DNA from: an uncultured Paracoccus sp.
Lineage (GTDB): Bacteria; Pseudomonadota; Alphaproteobacteria; Rhodobacterales; Rhodobacteraceae
Reading direction: 5' to 3'
Length of the DNA stretch: 57,398 nucleotides
Assembly (NCBI RefSeq): GCF_937873615.1
Contig: NZ_CALMYP010000056.1
Location: forward strand, 1 to 57,398
Shown here: one piece after another, positions 8,826-16,080 of the stretch
Layout: every line of letters begins with the position of its first letter
Numbering within the stretch: position 1 is the first letter of the stretch
Translations under genes and position numbers: made by a program
The notes under the pieces: model-generated
Database searches by the model: none
What the model saw: only the letters and a program-made list of their open reading frames with translations
What the model was told of the DNA's origin: nothing

Positions 8826-9040
8826 GCTTCGGGTCTTGGTCGGCCAGCGTGACGGCCAGTTCAGAGACGAAACTCGATCATGGGTCACGACCGGGCCATG
8901 GCGCCGGCCGATCCGATCTGCCGTGCCAAATCCTGACTGCCAACCTGGTGACGATCCGGCGGCGTGGTCCTTGCCAGGCTCCATGCCCCACCAACGCCGC
9001 ACAGTGATCGCTTGGCAAAGGCCTGTCGAAAACCGGGGCC
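8826..9040. repeat. Diverged intergenic repeat family, copy 1
   Basis: About 210 bp shared in diverged form with 23573-23790 and 25875-26075. Conserved blocks include GGGTCTTGG, GGCGTGGTCCTTGCCAGGCT, CGCCGCACAGT and AAAGGCCTGTCGAAAA. Copies 1 and 3 are closest. I see no gene in 8760-9191 other than this element. Confidence 0.6.
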
Positions 9041-9191
9041 GAACGGCCATGGAAATCCGCAAAGACCGGAGCGCGACTTGACGTGACCTGTGCAGCCTGG
9101 CCCACCTGCATACGCCAAATGCAAATACCCCCCGACGAGACCGCCGGAGGGGGCAAGTGTCAGATTGCAGTGGCCCGAGCGATTCTCGCCG

Positions 9192-9614
9192 TCAGTCGAT
9201 CGCCTTGAATATCTCGCCAGCCTCAGCATGCTCGCCCGCGAAGCCATAGAGCCGCAGATAGGCCTCGGACAGCTGGTCGACCTCATGCCGGAAGGAGAGA
9301 TGCGACAGCGCAAAGAGGGTGGCGATGATCCCCGCAGCCTCGGCCGAGACCTCGCCGACATAGCCGTTGGTCTCGCAGAAGAGGCGGAACCGCTTGTCGG
9401 TCGCGGGTGAGAGGAAGAGCGGCTGGCCGTCTCGTTCGTGGAACTGCCAGAGCCCGCCAGTATAGTCGTCGGGGGCGAGCCAGGACATGAACTGATAGAC
9501 AGCGCGTTCGCCGATCAGCATCAGCGCCGGGCTGAAGAGGGCGGGCAGGAAGGCCATGCGACGCGCCTTCGGCACGAGGGTCGCGAGGCCTGAGGTGGTT
9601 GCAGTGTCGGTCAT
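9192..9614 (-). CDS. ardB: ArdB/KlcA-family antirestriction protein
   Basis: A 140-aa protein of the ArdB/KlcA family, which protects incoming plasmid DNA from type I restriction by a mechanism that does not mimic DNA. Family hallmarks are the N-terminal LVPKARRMAFLPALF, the central ALMLIGERAVYQFMSWLAPDDYTGGLWQF-type core (a hydrophobic strand, then DDYTGGLW) and the C-terminal helical segment with LSHLSFRHEVDQL. The length is normal. The start is ATG at 9614. A stem (TCAGGGG/CCCCTGA) lies just upstream, about 15 nt before the start, in the same place as the leader hairpins of other genes here, but its interior differs. Confidence 0.85.
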   Translation of the reverse strand: MTDTATTSGLATLVPKARRMAFLPALFSPALMLIGERAVYQFMSWLAPDDYTGGLWQFHERDGQPLFLSPATDKRFRLFCETNGYVGEVSAEAAGIIATLFALSHLSFRHEVDQLSEAYLRLYGFAGEHAEAGEIFKAID

Positions 9615-9721
9615 CGGAAATCCTCCGGATCAGGGGTGAAACGCGCGCTCCGGCGGCTCCCCTGACCCGCCCGAACACCCCCGATTTCCAACCGAACTCT
9701 CCCTCTTTGATGGGGGTGAGG

Positions 9722-9750
9722 TTGATTTTGTTCCCTTTATGTTCTATATT
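9722..9750 (+). promoter_or_regulatory. Promoter with embedded SOS (LexA) box
   Basis: TTGATT (9722-9727) and TATATT (9745-9750) are 17 bp apart. The spacer holds GTTCCCTTTATGTTC at 9730-9744, an exact GTTC-N7-GTTC, the LexA operator of many alphaproteobacteria. LexA bound here would block the promoter of the gene starting at 9780. Confidence 0.75.
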
Positions 9751-9779
9751 GGTGAGACGATCCGCATGGGAGACCCATC

Positions 9780-10070
9780 ATGGACGCTGCCCCTTTCGCC
9801 CTGCCCGCCACCGAACGCCAGATCGCCTATGCGCGGTCGCTGGCCCTAAAAAACCAGAGCCTCCTGCCTTGGGAGGTTCAGCAGGATCGGCGCTCGCTCA
9901 GTGCCTGAATCGAGGCGCAGGCGAAGCTGAAGCCTGCGGACAGCGGCCAGCCGACCTCGAGACAGGTGGCCTTTGCCGAGCGGCTGGCGCGGATCAAGCG
10001 CCGCGCCGTTCCGGACGAATGCTTTCGCGACCGGCAACTCCTGTCGCGCTGGATCGACAGCAACCGGTGA
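9780..10070 (+). pseudogene. SOS-box-controlled small gene broken by an in-frame TGA
   Basis: From ATG 9780 the frame reads 42 codons (TERQIAYARSLALKNQ, LLPWEVQQDRRSLSA), meets TGA at 9906-9908, and continues in the same frame for 53 more codons (IEAQAKLKPADSGQ, RQVAFAERLARIKRRAVPDE, LLSRWIDSNR) to TGA at 10068-10070. Both halves look like one 96-residue protein and no indel is needed, so a single Trp-to-stop change (TGG to TGA) is the simplest explanation. The Arg-rich helical protein is a conserved plasmid hypothetical in this group as far as I recall; its function is unknown. The SOS box ahead of it suggests a DNA-damage or mobilisation-linked role. Confidence 0.7.
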
Positions 10071-10112
10071 ACGGGCGGCGCCGTCAACCCGGGGCATCCG
10101 GATTGCGGGGCG

Positions 10113-10757
10113 CTAACCGAACCGGCGGCCTTCCTCGGTGAATGTATAGCCATTGGCGATCAGAGTTTCGTCGACCGCTTCATCCGACGTCAGATAATCG
10201 TATTCCCGCTCCAACTGTCGGTAGAGCCAGCTTGCCAGATCGCGCAGGGCATCCACAATGATCGCCTCGGCATCCCCGGCGATCTCCTGTGAAAACGGGC
10301 CGTCGCGGGTCACTGCGATATCCATGCTGTAGGCATGGTAGTAATTCCCGCGATGGGTGACCTTGGCGCTGAGCTGATAGAAGTTCTGCCGCTGCGCCGC
10401 CTGTAGCCTTCCTGCGATGCGGTGCAGGGTCTGGTCCTTTGGCGCATAGACGCGGAGATCGGCGGCAGAAGATTTCCGGTAGGAATAGACGCCGGTCCAG
10501 CAAGCGCCATCGCCTTGGGACCAGAAGCCGCTGAACCAGATGCAGGGATCCTCACGGGTGTGTCCGCCAACGAGGCGGACGGTGCGGGTGTTCAGGCGGA
10601 TGCCGAGGATTTCCGCGATGCGCTCGAAATCCTCATAGACGGCATCGAACCAGTCGTGGTCGAAGCCGCCCTCACGATACCAAGCGCGAGCGCAGTTTTT
10701 CGCGCCTGCGGGCAGTTCATTCAAGTGATAGACGGTCGTCGCGATAACCTGGGGCAT
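10113..10757 (-). CDS. Conserved plasmid protein, 'antitoxin of TA stability system' type
   Basis: A 214-aa protein starting at ATG 10757. Relatives on Rhodobacteraceae plasmids carry the automatic name 'antitoxin of toxin-antitoxin stability system', but I see no toxin partner and the role is unproven. Visible features are ARAWYREGGFDHDWFDAVY near residue 25, IRLNTRTVRLVGG, the aromatic-rich CIWFSGFWSQGDGACWTG near residue 80, and the C-terminal LASWLYRQLEREYDYLTSD followed by YTFTEEGRRFG. It is soluble with no HTH that I can see. It is the last gene of a minus-strand series of plasmid hypotheticals that begins at DUF6878 (20165). Confidence 0.75.
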   Translation of the reverse strand: MPQVIATTVYHLNELPAGAKNCARAWYREGGFDHDWFDAVYEDFERIAEILGIRLNTRTVRLVGGHTREDPCIWFSGFWSQGDGACWTGVYSYRKSSAADLRVYAPKDQTLHRIAGRLQAAQRQNFYQLSAKVTHRGNYYHAYSMDIAVTRDGPFSQEIAGDAEAIIVDALRDLASWLYRQLEREYDYLTSDEAVDETLIANGYTFTEEGRRFG

Positions 10758-10818
10758 GGGAACGCCTTTCAAGCTCGACCCAGCGGCACGCCGGGGTGAA
10801 GTTCCGGGAGAGGGGAAG

Positions 10819-11382
10819 TCAGGCAGCCAGGGCCTGATCGACAGCGCTTTGCGCGAGATCGCGCCAAAAGGGATCGACAAGGCGACCCTCCAGCGCACGA
10901 GCCTGGGCGCGTCGTGCTCCAGCCAGCGAGGAATCTCCGGCATCCACAGCGGTACGGGCTTCGGCCCGAAGGCAGCAGGCTTCGCCGACGACCCGTCGGG
11001 CCTCGGCATCTGAGCGAACCGGATCGCACCAGCAAACCCCGCCGGATTGGACCGCGCCCGCCAGCACGAGGCAGCCTTCGGCATCGAGGATGGTGACGAA
11101 TTGCGGCACCAACCGCAGATCCGGGTCACGATCCGCAGTGATGTGGCCGGAGATGACGGCGGAAACGACCCGCGCCATGGCCATCGAGAGGGAGCCGAAG
11201 GTGCCCAGATCCACCTCGCGCTCGATCTGCAACTGGTCCAACGCCGGGTCATCCCAATGCGCCAGGCAGAGGCAGCGGACGCGAAGCGGCAGGCGATCCG
11301 CGAGGCGCAGATGGGCGAGTGTTTCGCCGACAAGGATATCGCGCGCCGCGCGAAAGGCGGACTGGGGCAGCGGGAAGTTCAT
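10819..11382 (-). CDS. Conserved plasmid hypothetical protein (187 aa)
   Basis: I do not recognise the family. ATG at 11382 (MNFPLPQSAF) is preferred to upstream starts because a structured leader (11397-11436) ends exactly 14 nt before it and a GGAG binding site lies between. The protein is Ala/Leu/Asp-rich, with ARDILVGETLAHLRLADRL, a segment ALDQLQIEREVDLGTFG, two cysteines in GGVCWCDPVR and a C-terminal helix. There is no membrane segment. It lies 61 nt upstream of the 214-aa gene. Confidence 0.65.
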   Translation of the reverse strand: MNFPLPQSAFRAARDILVGETLAHLRLADRLPLRVRCLCLAHWDDPALDQLQIEREVDLGTFGSLSMAMARVVSAVISGHITADRDPDLRLVPQFVTILDAEGCLVLAGAVQSGGVCWCDPVRSDAEARRVVGEACCLRAEARTAVDAGDSSLAGARRAQARALEGRLVDPFWRDLAQSAVDQALAA

Positions 11383-11396
11383 CGGGATCACTCCGC

Positions 11397-11436
11397 GACG
11401 GGCGGAAGGAGACTCTCTCCCACCCTGAAACCCGTC
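11397..11436 (-). promoter_or_regulatory. Structured mRNA leader (radC-like motif), copy A
   Basis: On the minus strand GACGGG ... CCCGTC forms the outer stem, and GGGAG-AGAGT-CTCCT forms an inner 5-bp hairpin (last pair G-U). The outer stem ends 14 nt before ATG 11382, next to the GGAG binding site. It is the same architecture as 28318-28356, 30199-30238 and 40550-40590. Confidence 0.65.
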
Positions 11437-11550
11437 ACAAAACCCCGAGCCCGGCTCTCCCTCCTGACGGGCGCCCGGCCTGAGACCGGGCACCTGACAG
11501 CAAATTAGCCCCCTGCCCTGCCCCGCCAACCAATGAAGCTCGACGGACAT

Positions 11551-12384
11551 TCATAGACGGCCATGGCGCGCTTCATCGATGACGAAGCCGAAGGGGCCAA
11601 CTTCGTAGTCCGCAGAAGGAATCAGAAAGTGACGCTCCTCGGCAGCCGGATCGCGCCGCCCGCCGCGCGTCGCAACGACCTCGGTGAAGCCGGGACGGTG
11701 ATCCGAATAGATCGCCGAGATCACGACCCAGTCGTCGGCGTGGAGCCGGGCGAAGGCCTCGGCATCGCGGGCGCGAGACTCGCCGGGGCGCAGCACCCGG
11801 TCGTGGATCGCCTCCCAGGCATCCGGCCAGCTGTGGCGCAAGGTTTCCTCGGCCTGCCGACGCTCAAGCGCCGTGAAGAGATCGGGCCAGGCCGTTGCAA
11901 CGGCAGCCCAGGCGGCGTCCTCTTCGTACCAACCGCCCGCCTCCCGCAGCAGGGGATGGACCCTCGCGTTTCGCTCGGGCGAGAGGTGGAACCCGCCATG
12001 ACCGGAGGTCGAGTGAAACGCGACGCCTTCGCCATAGCGGACCGCGCCTTGCGATCGCCCCCAGGGCGTGCTGGCATAGGCGCGGAATTCCTGCCGGCCG
12101 AGCGCGGCTTTTTCGGCCTGATGCTCGGCCTGTTCCTCGACGAAGGCGCGGAACGCGGCCTCGTCAGCGATGTCGCCGCCATGGCCGTAGAAGTCGGAGC
12201 GCTTCCACTCGACGAAGGGCCTGGACAGTCGCCAACCGCTGCCGAGGAAGTTCCCGCCATCCCGCTTGGGGAGCATGGCATAGGCGGCATCGCCGATCCG
12301 GGCGACCGTCAGGCCATCAGCACTCTGGCCGAATTCCGGGATGGGGAAGGAAGCGGAGGTGCGGGGTGCGACAGCGGTGCTCAT
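11551..12384 (-). CDS. DUF7007-domain protein
   Basis: A 277-aa protein. The central GHGGFHLSPERNARVHPLL, followed by REAGGWYEEDAAWAAVATAWPDL, is the signature I associate with DUF7007, a domain of plasmid-borne proteins in this bacterial group; the activity is unknown. The N-terminal 60 residues are less ordered. The C-terminal part has strand-rich DDWVVISAIYSDHRPGFTEV and ends near the membrane-free tail DEARHGRL. ATG 12384 overlaps the stop of the gene before it (ATGA), so translation is coupled. Confidence 0.75.
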   Translation of the reverse strand: MSTAVAPRTSASFPIPEFGQSADGLTVARIGDAAYAMLPKRDGGNFLGSGWRLSRPFVEWKRSDFYGHGGDIADEAAFRAFVEEQAEHQAEKAALGRQEFRAYASTPWGRSQGAVRYGEGVAFHSTSGHGGFHLSPERNARVHPLLREAGGWYEEDAAWAAVATAWPDLFTALERRQAEETLRHSWPDAWEAIHDRVLRPGESRARDAEAFARLHADDWVVISAIYSDHRPGFTEVVATRGGRRDPAAEERHFLIPSADYEVGPFGFVIDEARHGRL

Positions 12385-12818
12385 TGGACAAGCGCCTCCA
12401 CCGCGTCGATATCTTCGCCATTCAGCGCAGCGGTCAGCCATTCATGGGTGCTGATCCAGCCGATGCTCTTTCGGGCACCGAGGTCGATGACCTGCGCGCC
12501 ACCGCCGAAAGCCTCCAGCCGGGGACGCGAACAGGTGAATGAAGAGTCAAAACCCCAGAGGCCGGTCAGGTCGATCTCGGCGGCAAGGCGCAGCACGAAG
12601 GCGATGAGCCCTTCGACATCGCCCTGCCCGTCATCGTGGAACCAGAGGACCGAAGTTCCCGGGCCGTCCTGCAGCGCGATGGCGAAACCGGAATACTCCG
12701 GATCGTCGCTGCCCTCGTCTTCCGCGCAGAGACGGGCGTGCAGATCGAGCGCCTGGACGGCTTTCTCGGGCGTGCCCGCGTCCAGAACGCAGGAGAAGTG
12801 CGTGAAATAGTCAGCCAC
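12381..12818 (-). CDS. Conserved plasmid hypothetical protein (145 aa)
   Basis: The protein is acidic and soluble, with MADYFTHFSCVLDAGTPEKA at the start, SGFAIALQDGPGTSVLWFHD in the middle, and a helix IAFVLRLAAEIDLTGLWGF followed by SFTCSRPRLEAFGGGAQVID. A repeated theme of short strands and one long helix suggests an immunity- or ubiquitin-sized fold, but no family is recognised. It is coupled by ATGA overlap to the DUF7007 gene. A terminator for the preceding gene lies 30 nt upstream, so it probably has its own promoter. Confidence 0.7.
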   Translation of the reverse strand: MADYFTHFSCVLDAGTPEKAVQALDLHARLCAEDEGSDDPEYSGFAIALQDGPGTSVLWFHDDGQGDVEGLIAFVLRLAAEIDLTGLWGFDSSFTCSRPRLEAFGGGAQVIDLGARKSIGWISTHEWLTAALNGEDIDAVEALVQ

Positions 12819-12845
12819 GATGGGCTTCCTTTCAGAATGAAAAGA

Positions 12846-12866
12846 CCCGGGCGCCGATGGCCCGGG
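12846..12866 (-). terminator. Rho-independent terminator of the 68-aa gene
   Basis: On the minus strand CCCGGGC-(7 nt)-GCCCGGG is followed by TCTTTTCATT. It lies just after the stop codon at 12895 and closes the series DUF6878 / DUF6915 / 68-aa gene. Confidence 0.7.
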
Positions 12867-12894
12867 ATCGAGTTGGGGTTAGGGAAGAAAGTGG

Positions 12895-13101
12895 TCAGTT
12901 CGCTTCGGGGGGCTGCCGATGTTCGACGGCATTCCGCGCCGCGGCGTGGGCTTGCAGAAGTTCGCGGTAATAGCGCTTGCGCGCCTCACGCCAGCTGCGG
13001 ACAGCGAGCGTGTCAGGATGCAACCGCCGGATGGCAATGCGCAGAACCGCAAGGTTCGACAGCCCGGGCGGCAGGCCGAGGTTCAGATAGGCGCGGCTCA
13101 T
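12895..13101 (-). CDS. Small basic helical plasmid protein (68 aa)
   Basis: A 68-aa Arg-rich protein. MSRAYLNLGLPPGLSNLAVL is followed by AIRRLHPDTLAVRSWREARK and RYYRELLQAHAAARNAVEH. It starts 1 nt after the stop of the DUF6915 C-terminal fragment, so it was translated with the intact DUF6915 gene. The amphipathic basic helices could bind nucleic acid, but no family is recognised. It now depends on read-through from the transposon end or on an internal promoter. Confidence 0.65.
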   Translation of the reverse strand: MSRAYLNLGLPPGLSNLAVLRIAIRRLHPDTLAVRSWREARKRYYRELLQAHAAARNAVEHRQPPEAN

Positions 13102-13102
13102 G

Positions 13103-13336
13103 TCAGCTGATCTCCCGCACGGGGAGGACCAGATGCGGATCGACTTCGGCCTCGATCTTCTGCGTGCGGCCCATCCAGGGCTCAGCCCGGATCGAGCGCG
13201 CCCAGTCCGCGAAACTGGGAATGAAACCGAGGTCTTCCTTCACATGCTGCTCGCCGACCCAGCGGGTCGGGATCACCCGACCGGAGGACAGGGTCAGGGT
13301 CTTGCCGTGGATCTGCTCCAAGAGGAATATCCCTTC
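13103..13336 (-). pseudogene. DUF6915 gene, C-terminal fragment (interrupted)
   Basis: Reading inward from the transposon end, the minus strand encodes EGIFLLEQIHGKTLTL, SGRVIPTRWVGEQHVKEDLG, then FIPSFADWARSIRAEPWMGR. This is the C-terminal part of a DUF6915-type protein. Its missing N-terminus lies at 19517-19660. Joining the two at the shared GGCATG core restores a continuous 125-residue frame. A TTG at 13321 with GAAGGGA 8-9 nt upstream could still start a 72-aa fragment. The interruption is exact and recent-looking, since neither half carries other damage. Confidence 0.85.
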
Positions 13337-13342
13337 GGCATG
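13337..13342. repeat. GGCATG core duplication, right side of the transposon
   Basis: GGCATG here and at 19517-19522 flank the element in the same orientation. Removing the element plus one copy restores the DUF6915 frame, so this 6 bp is the probable crossover core or attachment site. Confidence 0.75.
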
Positions 13343-13498
13343 TTATCTGGACAGTCAAGTTGTCTCTTTTTGAAAACTTCCTGCCATCATTGGGGTTTTC
13401 CCGAGTGGCATCGGTGAGACAGTTCATTGGGGCTCCCTCTCTTCTCATCCCTGTTTCACCCCCACCCAGATCACCTCTTCCTCTCCCTGATCGCGAGC

Positions 13499-13936
13499 TC
13501 AGGTGCCAGCTCCGGACGGTGGCCTGAATGGCAGGACTTTCGGGTCAGCCCGCGCGATCTGCTCTTCAAGAACCGCGAGCAGGCGGCGTTGTTCTTCACC
13601 CTCAAGCGCGAGGATCTGAATTTGTTGCGCCAGTGTTTTGATGGTCGCGCGCAGCTCGGCCATCTCGCCACTGCGTGCGGCCCGGAGGTCGGCTTCGAGT
13701 TCGCGGATACGCTCCTTCAAGCCCGCGACAGATCCCGACCGGAACCGCGCTTCCGCCGCACGAAATTCCGCGAGAACGGCGGTGGCCCGGTTGGCCGTTG
13801 CGCGGCTGACACCGGCCTCGCGTGCGAGATTGGCGACGGTGAGGCACCCGTCGGTATGGACGGAGGTTCCTTCGAGCAGTCGCATCATGGCGGCGCGCAA
13901 GGCGTCTTCGGTCTTCTGACTGACGGGCCGTGTCAT
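13499..13936 (-). CDS. DUF6262/TnpC-like transposon accessory protein
   Basis: A 145-aa protein. The N-terminal half carries a helix-turn-helix (LTVANLAREAGVSRATANR) and the C-terminal half is a coiled coil (about residues 70-125, with LKERIRELEADLRAARSGEM). This matches the small HTH-plus-coiled-coil protein (DUF6262, TnpC of Tn554) found at the end of tyrosine-recombinase transposon operons, where it is thought to assist or orient transposition. Its ATG overlaps the stop of the third recombinase (ATGA at 13933-13936). Confidence 0.8.
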   Translation of the reverse strand: MTRPVSQKTEDALRAAMMRLLEGTSVHTDGCLTVANLAREAGVSRATANRATAVLAEFRAAEARFRSGSVAGLKERIRELEADLRAARSGEMAELRATIKTLAQQIQILALEGEEQRRLLAVLEEQIARADPKVLPFRPPSGAGT

Positions 13937-16080
13937 ACCTTTGGGTCCTCCAGATGAGCGATCAGCCGGCGTTTTCGATCATTGTCCTGCGCGATTGCGA
14001 CCTTCTGAACCGCTGACAGGGTGTTACCCTGCAGGAGGCGCTCGCCGTCCTCGATCGAAGCCCGCCAGGGCGCAACGTGGCGCGAGGTCAGACAAGAATT
14101 GGGGCAGCGGTCCGGGCTGCAGCGCGAAATCACCGGAGCCGCCGGCCTGTCGTCGGACCGCAGGCAGAGGGCGCTGGCGGGATCGAAGAAGCAATCGTTC
14201 AGAAATCCGACATGCAGCGTCTTTCCAAGATGCGCCAGCATCGTTCGCAGGCGCTTCTGATCGAGGATGCGCCCGGGCAGATCACCGAGGGTGTCCCGGA
14301 CGTGGTCGAACTCCTGCTTGAGGCGGGACGATGCCGGTCCGCCGGGCTCGTCACCCTGCAAGTAGGCCTCATAATAGGCGACGACATCGTCCAATTGGCC
14401 AAGGGCCCGTTCCTGCTCGACTGCCCGGCGAAAATCGCCATGCGGCGCACCGGCATAGCCCTCGAACATCGCCACGGAGGCGTGCTTGTACTGGATCTTG
14501 CCAGCGATCACGCCGAAGGGGCGGTTCGCGATGTACCATGCGATGGTGCGCCGGAACTGCCGGGTGCTGAAATGCCAAGCGCGCCCATCGACATGTGGAA
14601 TTGCGGGCGGGTTTACGACCTTTGCATCCAGACCGTCTCGAAACATCTTGATGATCGGCGACGCCTGCGCGGCCAGGTAGTCCGCAGTCCAGTCCCATGG
14701 CTTCAGCGAGACCCAGAGAGATCGAAGATCGCGGTCGCCGCGCGCTCGACGCGACAGGGCTTCCATGGCCTCGACGGCACGGGCGACCGGAGCGATGGTG
14801 ATCCAGTCGGCGGAAACACCCGCCGCCTCGCGGTGCTTATAGACGTAGCTGCGTACCCGATAGCGCTCGATCAGGTTGTCAGCACTGCGTTCAACCGAAA
14901 CGCAGCCCGGCTCCATGTCCTGCAACTCGCTGTCGCGCATGCCCGTCAGGTAGGCACAGACGATGTAGCAGGCCGCCTGCAGCATCTGCTCTTCATGTGG
15001 CAGGCTGTCCGTGTCGAAACGCTCCCGCCAAGGCAGGCCGGTATCGGGATCGAGGGTGATCGGGGTATCCATGCCGCCGACCTCGGTTCCCATCTCACCC
15101 GCCATCTGGTCCAGCATCCTCACGGTCGCGGTGGAACTACTGAGGTTCCCCGTTTGAGGACAGCCGATCTGAAGGCACATCAGCCTGAAATTATACGCGT
15201 TGCCTTCCTTAACATCGGGGACACCGCGGGTGGTGTTTGGACGGCGCTCCCAGATTGGCACGCCCCTCCCTTCCGCCCGGCGGGCCTCGAGCCAGGTACG
15301 AAGACGGTAGCGAAACCGTTCGTGGCGGGTTCGGCGCGCATCCTCGGCAATGATCTGGGCAGCACGGGCTTCAAGGCGATCCAGCTCTTCGCGCGCCGCG
15401 AGGATATCCGGGGCGAAGACATCGACGTATCGCATCGACCAGTGGAGCAACGCGCCGATGACCGGCTCGGGGATCCGCGGCGTGGTGTTCTCCGAGCTCG
15501 TCCGGCTCCGACCGCTGACATTACTTGCCGTGCGCCCGCCCCAGGGCAGGAAGGGAATGCCACCCCCGGTCACCCATGGCCCGAAATGATGGAGGTCGAT
15601 GGGGACATCGACATAGAGGCGGATCTGTTGCGATGAACGTGCGCCGTCTCCCCCCAGATGCGCCAGATACGCGTCCAGCACTTGCTGGTCGACGCGCGCC
15701 AATTCGACGGAACCGATACGATCGTGCAGGAACTCTCCGAAATGGCGCAGGAACAGCAATGTGCCCTTGGCGGTCGAGGGGCCGCAAGGGCCCCGGTAGC
15801 TGCGCAACGGCGCCTGAAGGCGGGCAAGCATATACTCCTTGGCGAGCCGTCGAAGCGCGGGGTCTGCAATGGCCCCGAAATCCACACGAAACGCGGCCGG
15901 ACGCGCGTTGGCGCGAAACATTGCCGGACTGAGATCCCAGACATCTTCGCCGAAGCGAGACAGCATCGAGTGCTCCGATCCCGGTCTGAGCGGTCTGCCT
16001 GCGAGAATGTCGACGTCGTCGGCATGGATTGCCGATGGCAGCGATGGCCTTGCGGTCGTGATGGCCGGATTTGCGCTCAT
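13933..16080 (-). CDS. Site-specific tyrosine recombinase, third of trio (715 aa)
   Basis: The catalytic domain is in the C-terminal 350 residues. TGMRDSELQDMEPGCVSVE carries the first Arg, STRQFRRTIAWYIANRP carries the second Arg in place of the usual HxLRHT, and IQYKHASVAMFEGYAG carries the His and the Tyr nucleophile. A Cys-rich tail (CFFDPASALC, then CSPDRCPNSC) suggests a C-terminal zinc-binding knot. The N-terminal half contains a SAM-like DNA-binding region. ATG 16080 overlaps the stop of the second recombinase, so the start is fixed by ATGA coupling. The protein is longer than typical integrases but fits this transposon type. Confidence 0.82.
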   Translation of the reverse strand: MSANPAITTARPSLPSAIHADDVDILAGRPLRPGSEHSMLSRFGEDVWDLSPAMFRANARPAAFRVDFGAIADPALRRLAKEYMLARLQAPLRSYRGPCGPSTAKGTLLFLRHFGEFLHDRIGSVELARVDQQVLDAYLAHLGGDGARSSQQIRLYVDVPIDLHHFGPWVTGGGIPFLPWGGRTASNVSGRSRTSSENTTPRIPEPVIGALLHWSMRYVDVFAPDILAAREELDRLEARAAQIIAEDARRTRHERFRYRLRTWLEARRAEGRGVPIWERRPNTTRGVPDVKEGNAYNFRLMCLQIGCPQTGNLSSSTATVRMLDQMAGEMGTEVGGMDTPITLDPDTGLPWRERFDTDSLPHEEQMLQAACYIVCAYLTGMRDSELQDMEPGCVSVERSADNLIERYRVRSYVYKHREAAGVSADWITIAPVARAVEAMEALSRRARGDRDLRSLWVSLKPWDWTADYLAAQASPIIKMFRDGLDAKVVNPPAIPHVDGRAWHFSTRQFRRTIAWYIANRPFGVIAGKIQYKHASVAMFEGYAGAPHGDFRRAVEQERALGQLDDVVAYYEAYLQGDEPGGPASSRLKQEFDHVRDTLGDLPGRILDQKRLRTMLAHLGKTLHVGFLNDCFFDPASALCLRSDDRPAAPVISRCSPDRCPNSCLTSRHVAPWRASIEDGERLLQGNTLSAVQKVAIAQDNDRKRRLIAHLEDPKV

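Noticed and set aside
10113-10757. Toxin-antitoxin pair with the 187-aa gene
   Set aside because: The automatic name 'antitoxin' rests on loose similarity. No toxin-like fold or overlap with a partner is visible, so no module is claimed.
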